DNA of 48,642 bases. Source: Desulfobacterales bacterium GWB2_56_26. Its GTDB lineage: Bacteria > Desulfobacterota > Desulfobulbia > Desulfobulbales > Desulfocapsaceae. The stretch's first letter is position 1; every line of letters starts with the position of its first letter. The stretch lies in NCBI GenBank assembly GCA_001799365.1, contig MGTI01000071.1, forward strand, positions 17,037-65,678, given 5' to 3'. Position numbers and translations under genes: made by a program. Shown here one piece after another: positions 43,565-48,642 of this stretch. The notes beneath the pieces are model-generated. The model was not told the DNA's origin, searched no databases, and worked only from the letters and a program-made list of their open reading frames with translations.

Positions 43565-43753
43565 TCAGTTGATGGATTGCCTTTTTATGGTCTCGATTCT
43601 AGCAATATCTTTTTTAATTTTCTTCAGTTTGGATGTATCTTCAAGAGGTCTGATACGATGCTGAAAAGAAAGATTTCCCAACTCCTCGCGCAGATCCTTG
43701 AGATTTTTGGCGAGTTCTTCAGCAGTCATTTTGCGGAGTTCTACCGATTTCAT
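43565..43753 (-). CDS. rpmC: 50S ribosomal protein L29
   Basis: 62 residues, helical. [20 protein letters not shown] and [15 protein letters not shown] are characteristic. Its ATG overlaps the rplP stop by 4 bases (ATGA). Confidence 0.95.
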   Translation of the reverse strand: MKSVELRKMTAEELAKNLKDLREELGNLSFQHRIRPLEDTSKLKKIKKDIARIETIKRQSIN

Positions 43754-44166
43754 AACGTATTCTCCTTCGTGACAACTTTTGTAGAAAAAGGCAGCTTGTT
43801 CCCAGCCAGCTCCAGGGCCTTGATTGCAACATCCTCGCTCACTCCGGAAATCTCATAGAGAATACGACCTGGTTTGATGACGGCAACCCAGGATTCAGGG
43901 CTGCCCTTGCCTTTCCCCATACGCGTTTCGGCGGCCTTCTTAGTAAGAGGCTTGTCTGGAAAAACTCTGATCCATACCTTTCCGCCACGCTTCATAGTTC
44001 GATTGATAGTAATACGTGCTGCTTCAATCTGCTGTGCACTCATTTTCCCGCACACAGTTGCTTTAAGAGCAAATTCGCCAAAAGCAAGAGAGGATCCGCT
44101 GCTGGCCACACCTCGTGACCTGCCCTTAAAAACCTTTCTATGTTTGACCTTTTTCGGACTTAACAT
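43750..44166 (-). CDS. rplP: 50S ribosomal protein L16
   Basis: 138 residues. [20 protein letters not shown] opening and [20 protein letters not shown] core identify L16, at the tRNA-binding region of the large subunit. Between rpsC and rpmC. Confidence 0.97.
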   Translation of the reverse strand: MLSPKKVKHRKVFKGRSRGVASSGSSLAFGEFALKATVCGKMSAQQIEAARITINRTMKRGGKVWIRVFPDKPLTKKAAETRMGKGKGSPESWVAVIKPGRILYEISGVSEDVAIKALELAGNKLPFSTKVVTKENTL

Positions 44167-44206
44167 CTTCTACTCCAAAATTGAAAAGGATTTCATACCA
44201 TGTTGT

Positions 44207-44857
44207 TTACTGAACGGCACCGCTATCTTTGCCGCTCAAAACCTCACCATTGAATATCCAGACTTTAACGCCGATGATTCCATATGTGGTGAGAGCTTCG
44301 GCAAGTGCGTAATCAACGTCGGCGCGCAAGGTGTGAAGAGGTACCCGGCCCTCGCGTACCCACTCGCAACGAGACATTTCAGCGCCGCCGAGTCTTCCCG
44401 AACAGGAAATTTTTATCCCCTGCACGCCGAATCGCAATGCTGAACTCACAGCCTTTTTCATGGCACGACGGAAAGCTACCCGCCGAACCAGCTGTTGCGC
44501 TATATTTTCTGCAACAAGCTGAGCATCCGCCTCCGGCCTTCTCACTTCCTGGATGTCAAGAGTAACCTTCCGGGATATAAAGCCTTCTATCTCTTTTTTG
44601 AGCACTTCTATTTCGGCGCCTTTCTTGCCGATAACAATTCCAGGTCGTGCGGTAAACAGCTTGATCCGAACCTGATCTCCGGTTCGCTCAATGTTTACTT
44701 TTGACAGACCAGCGTGCTGTAGACGCTTTTTGAGGAATTTTTTAATTTTCTGATCTTCTATCAGATAAGTTGAATAATCCTTATCTGCATACCAGATCGA
44801 ATCCCATGTCCGGGTAATGTTCAGTCTCAGTCCTTGTGGATTAACCTTCTGCCCCAA
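44207..44857 (-). CDS. rpsC: 30S ribosomal protein S3
   Basis: 216 residues. [20 protein letters not shown] start, KH-domain [14 protein letters not shown] and the [20 protein letters not shown] block. Between rplV and rplP. Confidence 0.97.
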   Translation of the reverse strand: MGQKVNPQGLRLNITRTWDSIWYADKDYSTYLIEDQKIKKFLKKRLQHAGLSKVNIERTGDQVRIKLFTARPGIVIGKKGAEIEVLKKEIEGFISRKVTLDIQEVRRPEADAQLVAENIAQQLVRRVAFRRAMKKAVSSALRFGVQGIKISCSGRLGGAEMSRCEWVREGRVPLHTLRADVDYALAEALTTYGIIGVKVWIFNGEVLSGKDSGAVQ

Positions 44858-44933
44858 AACAGTCCTCCAACAAATATATTGTTCAATTAAGTGTTAAAAG
44901 TAAGTACAGCACCATCAATGCTTCGCCATCTCT

Positions 44934-45266
44934 TTAGTTCTCGTCGAGAACAACGGTAATGTGGCTTGTCCTTTTAATGATGCCTGTAGCTCTGCCCTGT
45001 GCTCTTGGACTAATCCTTTTCAGGGAAGGTCCGCCATCGATGATTATCTTTTTTACATAAAGATTATCTACATCCGCCTTGTCATCCTGTGTGGCATTTG
45101 CCAGGGCAGATTCAATAACCTTTTTAATTATTCCAGCACCCTTTTTCGGCATGAAACGAAGAGTTGTGAGAGCCTGATCAACCCCCATCCCCCTAACCAC
45201 ATCGGCTACGAGTCTCGCCTTTTGTGCTGATATCCTGATATATTTTCCTACGGCTTTTGCTTCCAT
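44934..45266 (-). CDS. rplV: 50S ribosomal protein L22
   Basis: 110 residues. KYIRISAQKARLVADVVRG opening, AIIKKVIESALANA core and the RAQGRATGIIKRTSHITVVL C-terminal beta-hairpin. Lines the exit tunnel. Between rpsS and rpsC. Confidence 0.97.
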   Translation of the reverse strand: MEAKAVGKYIRISAQKARLVADVVRGMGVDQALTTLRFMPKKGAGIIKKVIESALANATQDDKADVDNLYVKKIIIDGGPSLKRISPRAQGRATGIIKRTSHITVVLDEN

Positions 45267-45317
45267 AGTTTGTACCCCTGGTGAGTGTCCTGCCAGAAAC
45301 CTTCGGGTGGTTTCAAT

Positions 45318-45593
45318 TTATTTTTTACCTTTTTTATCAGCAGCATGGCCATAGAAGGTCCTCGTCGGAGAAAACTCTCCGAGCTTATGACCGACCATAT
45401 TTTCTGTAACAAAGACCGGAATAAACTTTTTCCCGTTGTGCACAGCAAAGGTGAGCCCAACCATCTCCGGGCTGATATCGGAGCGCCTTGACCATGTCTT
45501 TATTACCTTCCGCGAACCGCTCTCTGCAGCATCAAACACTTTCTTAAGCAAATGATCGTCGATGAAAGGACCTTTTTTTACTGAGCGTGCCAT
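45318..45593 (-). CDS. rpsS: 30S ribosomal protein S19
   Basis: 91 residues. [19 protein letters not shown] start and the [21 protein letters not shown] core. Between rplB and rplV. Confidence 0.97.
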   Translation of the reverse strand: MARSVKKGPFIDDHLLKKVFDAAESGSRKVIKTWSRRSDISPEMVGLTFAVHNGKKFIPVFVTENMVGHKLGEFSPTRTFYGHAADKKGKK

Positions 45594-45605
45594 ATGTAAC
45601 TCCTC

Positions 45606-46427
45606 TTATGATCTCTTCTTGACAATCATATTGTCAGAAGACTTCTTTTTCCTGGTCTTGAAGCCTTTTGAAGGAATACCCCAAGGGCTGCATGGATGTC
45701 TGCCGCCTGAACTCTTGCCTTCACCTCCGCCCATCGGATGATCAACGGGATTCATTGCAACTCCACGAACATGGGGCCGATTTCCCATCCACCGGTTCCT
45801 TCCTGCTTTGCCGAGTTTCTGGCTCTCGTGCTCACGATTCCCCACCTGCCCTATGCAGGCCCGACAGTTGCTGTTGAATTTTCGAACCTCTCCAGATGGC
45901 AGACGAACGAGTACATAGCCACCTTCTTTGGCCATAAGCTGTGCTCCGACACCGGCGCTGCGTACCAGTTGCGCACCCTTGCCTATTTTCATTTCAATGT
46001 TGTGAATGACAGTACCGAGAGGAATGTTGATAAGCGGCAGGCAGTTGCCTGGTTGAATATCCACATTGTCTCCAGCAACAACGGTATCGCCGACCGATAT
46101 TCCATCAGGAGACAGAATATATCTCTTCTCACCATCAACATAACTCAGTAAGGCTATGTTGGCGGAGCGGTTTGGATCATACTCGATAGCAACAACCTTC
46201 GCGCCGATATCGGTTTTATTTCTTTTAAAATCTATTATTCGGTATTTACGTTTATGACCACCACCTATATGTCGGGCAGTTACTCGTCCGTAATTGTTTC
46301 TTCCGCCGGTTTTGGTCAGACTGCATATGAGACTTTTTTCAGGCTGCTTCTTTGCCAGATCCGGACTTTTTGCCGACACGTGTTGGCGCTTACCAGCTGA
46401 TGTCGGTTTGTATACTTTAATAGCCAT
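45606..46427 (-). CDS. rplB: 50S ribosomal protein L2
   Basis: 273 residues. [20 protein letters not shown] and the C-terminal [20 protein letters not shown] with the peptidyl-transferase-supporting His are diagnostic. Between rplW and rpsS; tail Lys-rich. Confidence 0.98.
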   Translation of the reverse strand: MAIKVYKPTSAGKRQHVSAKSPDLAKKQPEKSLICSLTKTGGRNNYGRVTARHIGGGHKRKYRIIDFKRNKTDIGAKVVAIEYDPNRSANIALLSYVDGEKRYILSPDGISVGDTVVAGDNVDIQPGNCLPLINIPLGTVIHNIEMKIGKGAQLVRSAGVGAQLMAKEGGYVLVRLPSGEVRKFNSNCRACIGQVGNREHESQKLGKAGRNRWMGNRPHVRGVAMNPVDHPMGGGEGKSSGGRHPCSPWGIPSKGFKTRKKKSSDNMIVKKRS

Positions 46428-46490
46428 GATTTCCCAATCGCTCCATCAATGTTAGATTAGATAGAATCATTCAGTTAGAAGATGTTAATT

Positions 46491-46778
46491 TTACAGTTCT
46501 TCTGCAAAATTGATTTTTCCTTCCGACAAGGTTACATAGGCCTTTTTCCAGTCACTGGTAAAGCCAACAGTTTTTCCAACCCTTTTCTTCTTTCCGTGAA
46601 TTTTAGCGGTCTTAACATCCTGAACCTTGACATGGAACATGGTTTCAACCGCTCTCTTAATTTCTATCTTATTCGCCTTGGGATGAACCTTGAAAACGAC
46701 TTTTTCGGCCTGTTCCTGCATCAAGGCAGCTTTTTCGGTGAGGCAAGGCCCCTGTAATACTTCGTATATGTTTTTCAT
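46491..46778 (-). CDS. rplW: 50S ribosomal protein L23
   Basis: 95 residues. YEVLQGPCLTEKAALMQEQA and the KVQDVKTAKIHGKKKRVGK block. Sits at the tunnel exit, docking site for trigger factor and SRP. Overlaps rplD by 4 bases. Confidence 0.96.
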   Translation of the reverse strand: MKNIYEVLQGPCLTEKAALMQEQAEKVVFKVHPKANKIEIKRAVETMFHVKVQDVKTAKIHGKKKRVGKTVGFTSDWKKAYVTLSEGKINFAEEL

Positions 46779-47398
46779 GCCGTTAACCTCTTTTCAAGGC
46801 TTTCAATAACCGGTTGGACCAGAATCAACTTCTTGTGCAGGAGGATATCGTATACATTCAGTCCTTCAGTTGAAAGTATCTTATATCCATTGACGTTGCT
46901 GGAAGACTTCGCCAGGTTCTCGGTGGCGTTGTTAGTCACGATAAGCCCGTTATCCACATCGAGGACATTCATAACCCCGATAAAGTCCTTAGTCTTAATC
47001 CGTTCCAACGTGAAGTCATCGACGACAATCAAATTGCCTTCCTGGAATCTGGCGCTGAGCGCCATTGCTACAGCCTGCTGCTTGACCTTACGATTAAGCT
47101 TAAAGCTGTAATCCCTTGGTTTCGGGCCGAAAATCACACCGCCTCCTCGCCAGATCGGAGAGGTTCTGCTACCTGCTCTTGCTCTGCCGGTACCTTTCTG
47201 ACGCCAAGGTTTTCTACCTCCACCACTGACTTCAACACGAGTCTTCGTGCAGGCGTTTCCTGAACGACGGGCTGCACGCTGCATACGTACAACTTCATGC
47301 AGAATGTGCTCTTTGACTTCACGATTGAACACGTCATCATTCAATTCGATTTCGCCAACACGCTCATTCTTGATGTTAACAATATTTACAGTAGACAT
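46775..47398 (-). CDS. rplD: 50S ribosomal protein L4
   Basis: 207 residues. The central loop GGGRKPWRQKGTGRARAGSR, reaching into the exit tunnel, is intact; ILSTEGLNVYDILLHKKLIL ends the fold. In E. coli L4 also represses its own operon. Between rplC and rplW. Confidence 0.97.
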   Translation of the reverse strand: MSTVNIVNIKNERVGEIELNDDVFNREVKEHILHEVVRMQRAARRSGNACTKTRVEVSGGGRKPWRQKGTGRARAGSRTSPIWRGGGVIFGPKPRDYSFKLNRKVKQQAVAMALSARFQEGNLIVVDDFTLERIKTKDFIGVMNVLDVDNGLIVTNNATENLAKSSSNVNGYKILSTEGLNVYDILLHKKLILVQPVIESLEKRLTA

Positions 47399-47431
47399 AA
47401 TTATCTCCTCGAACCTGTTGAGATCCCGATT

Positions 47432-48064
47432 TTAATATTTTGCGTAAATCTTTAACAGGCCGTTTTTCGCTCCAGGCAGTGGTCCTTTCAAAAGAACGAC
47501 GTTTTCTTCGCTACGAACGTCAACTACCATCACGTTCTTTCTCAGAACGCTGTCATTGCCCATACGTCCGGGTAGTTTTTTCCCTTTGATAACCCTTGAC
47601 GGATAAGCACTACACCCTATGGAACCAGGTGCCCGGTGGAACATTGAGCCGTGTCCGGAGCCACCGCCACTGAAACCATGGCGCTTGATAACTCCTTGAA
47701 ATCCTCGACCTTTGCTTGTTCCCTGTACATCGACTTTGTCGCCAATCTTGATAACCGAGTCGATAGAGATGTCTTGTCCGACTGCATAAACAGAGGGATC
47801 GTTAACCCGAAACTCACGGACAAAGTAGAATCCTTTCGAGTCAGATTTCTGAAAATGCCCGGCCAGAGGTTTATTCACTCTCAGGGCCTTCTTTTCGGCA
47901 AAACCCACTTGGATAGCGCTGTATCCATCCGTAGCTTCAGTTTTGATCTGGAGAACTCTGCAAGGACCGGCTTCAATAACTGTAACTGGAATAGCTTGAC
48001 CCAATTCACTGTAGACGCGGGTCATTCCAATTTTCTTCCCTAATATACCCATTGACTTTGGCAT
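47432..48064 (-). CDS. rplC: 50S ribosomal protein L3
   Basis: 210 residues from the ATG at 48064. MGILGKKIGMTRVYSELGQA and the KGRGFQGVIKRHGFSGGGSG glycine-rich finger identify L3. A TTG four codons upstream is an alternative start. Between rpsJ and rplD. Confidence 0.95.
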   Translation of the reverse strand: MPKSMGILGKKIGMTRVYSELGQAIPVTVIEAGPCRVLQIKTEATDGYSAIQVGFAEKKALRVNKPLAGHFQKSDSKGFYFVREFRVNDPSVYAVGQDISIDSVIKIGDKVDVQGTSKGRGFQGVIKRHGFSGGGSGHGSMFHRAPGSIGCSAYPSRVIKGKKLPGRMGNDSVLRKNVMVVDVRSEENVVLLKGPLPGAKNGLLKIYAKY

Positions 48065-48105
48065 AGCTTTACCCAACGCTTCAATTTACTTTTAGGTAGT
48101 GCCGG

Positions 48106-48420
48106 TTATGGCAGCTTAATTTCGACATCGACGCCGGCGGACAACTCAAGTTTCATCAACAAATCTATAGTTTGCTGAGTCGGCTCGAGAATGTCGAGGA
48201 GACGGCGATGGGTCCGCATTTCAAAATGTTCTCGAGATTTCTTATCTACGTGCGGTGAACGAAGAACACAAAACTTGTTTATCGTCGTAGGCAGAGGAAT
48301 AGGACCGGCCACTGCAGATCCGGTTCTCCTCGCAGTATCGACTATCTCGGTAGTTGATTGATCAAGCAGCTTATGATCGTAAGCTTTCAGACGTATACGT
48401 ATTTTTTCTGTAGGTATCAT
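48106..48420 (-). CDS. rpsJ: 30S ribosomal protein S10
   Basis: 104 residues from ATG 48420, with AGG 6 bases upstream. [20 protein letters not shown] and the [20 protein letters not shown] block are S10. It also acts with NusB in antitermination. First ribosomal gene of the S10 operon, immediately after tuf. Confidence 0.97.
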   Translation of the reverse strand: MIPTEKIRIRLKAYDHKLLDQSTTEIVDTARRTGSAVAGPIPLPTTINKFCVLRSPHVDKKSREHFEMRTHRRLLDILEPTQQTIDLLMKLELSAGVDVEIKLP

Positions 48421-48429
48421 CACACACCT

Positions 48430-48642
48430 TTAGGCAATAATTTCACTCACAACACCGGCACCTACAGTACGCCCACCTTCACGGATGGCGAAACGCAGGC
48501 CGACATCGGCAGCAATCGGAGTAATCAGCTCGACCATAGCACTGATATTGTCGCCCGGCATAACCATCTCAACACCTTCTTCAAGGCTCACGACACCGGT
48601 TACGTCAGTGGTCCGGAAATAGAACTGCGGCCGATAACCGTT
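48430..48642 (-). CDS. tuf: Elongation factor Tu, 3' part only (window edge)
   Basis: Seventy C-terminal codons of EF-Tu: the last beta-barrel domain with [32 protein letters not shown] and [16 protein letters not shown]-type sequence, ending in TAA at 48430-48432. The gene continues beyond the right edge. Adjacency to rpsJ marks the str/S10 boundary. Confidence 0.96.
   Translation of the reverse strand, partial: NGYRPQFYFRTTDVTGVVSLEEGVEMVMPGDNISAMVELITPIAADVGLRFAIREGGRTVGAGVVSEIIA

Noticed and set aside
1-48642. CRISPR arrays, insertion sequences, prophage genes
   Set aside because: No regularly spaced repeats, transposase, integrase or phage proteins were seen in the frames examined.

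Overview
The window looks like a chromosomal segment of a Gram-negative, probably sulfate-reducing or related Desulfobacterota (Desulfobulbales-like) bacterium. This is inferred from overall protein character, the gene order rpsB-tsf-pyrH-frr-uppS-cdsA-dxr-rseP-tsaB-ispG-proS, a tandem GlgC/GlgC-like pair and lipoprotein and LPS-export genes. No database search was possible, so the taxon is an inference. The right third (ribosomal proteins) is visibly more AT-rich than the left part.

Left, positions 1-7200 (mostly + strand): a tightly coupled lipid operon with three successive ATGA overlaps. It encodes an FAD-dependent oxidoreductase (truncated by the window edge), a DUF1365 protein, a cyclopropane-fatty-acid-synthase-family methyltransferase with two altered active-site residues and a DUF2878 membrane protein, followed by a PAS-LuxR regulator. 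Then come an overlooked 56-residue protein with its own promoter and terminator, a GATCCC-type microsatellite, a lipocalin lipoprotein (Blc), a pyridoxamine-phosphate-oxidase-fold protein, a DUF1499 lipoprotein and a 5'-truncated gene remnant.

Positions 7290-12450: an orphan hybrid sensor kinase (periplasmic solute-binding domain, PAS, HisKA, HATPase), then a gene graveyard with broken DUF4149, ArsA, ketopantoate-reductase and molybdenum-cofactor-carrier-like genes, some joined to one another. On the opposite strand sits a well-conserved cyclic-di-GMP-I (GEMM) riboswitch ahead of a small glutamine-rich lipoprotein gene. This is the most interesting regulatory unit seen. A tRNA-Arg(CCT) with its own terminator borders the region.

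Positions 12600-17940: a coupled pair of ADP-glucose pyrophosphorylase genes, one with an altered nucleotide-binding loop, a DHH-family phosphoesterase, and a divergently transcribed LptG-like LPS export permease.

Positions 18020-32142 (all - strand): a long run of housekeeping genes. It starts with rpsB and tsf (separated by an attenuator-like hairpin) and continues with pyrH, frr, uppS, cdsA, dxr, rseP, tsaB, ispG, proS, a RelA/SpoT homolog with a degenerate hydrolase site, a zinc-ribbon/Smr/membrane protein and an FKBP-type prolyl isomerase. It links translation, isoprenoid and undecaprenyl-phosphate synthesis, phospholipid synthesis, envelope proteolysis and the stringent response.

Positions 32363-48642 (all - strand): a YkgJ-type cysteine-cluster gene, then the complete S10-spc-alpha ribosomal protein supercluster read right to left from the end of tuf through rpsJ...rplO, secY, map, infA, rpmJ, rpsM, rpsK, rpsD, rpoA and rplQ, closed by a strong terminator. 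adk is not between secY and map. S4, S14, L24 and L36 all carry cysteine zinc-site motifs.
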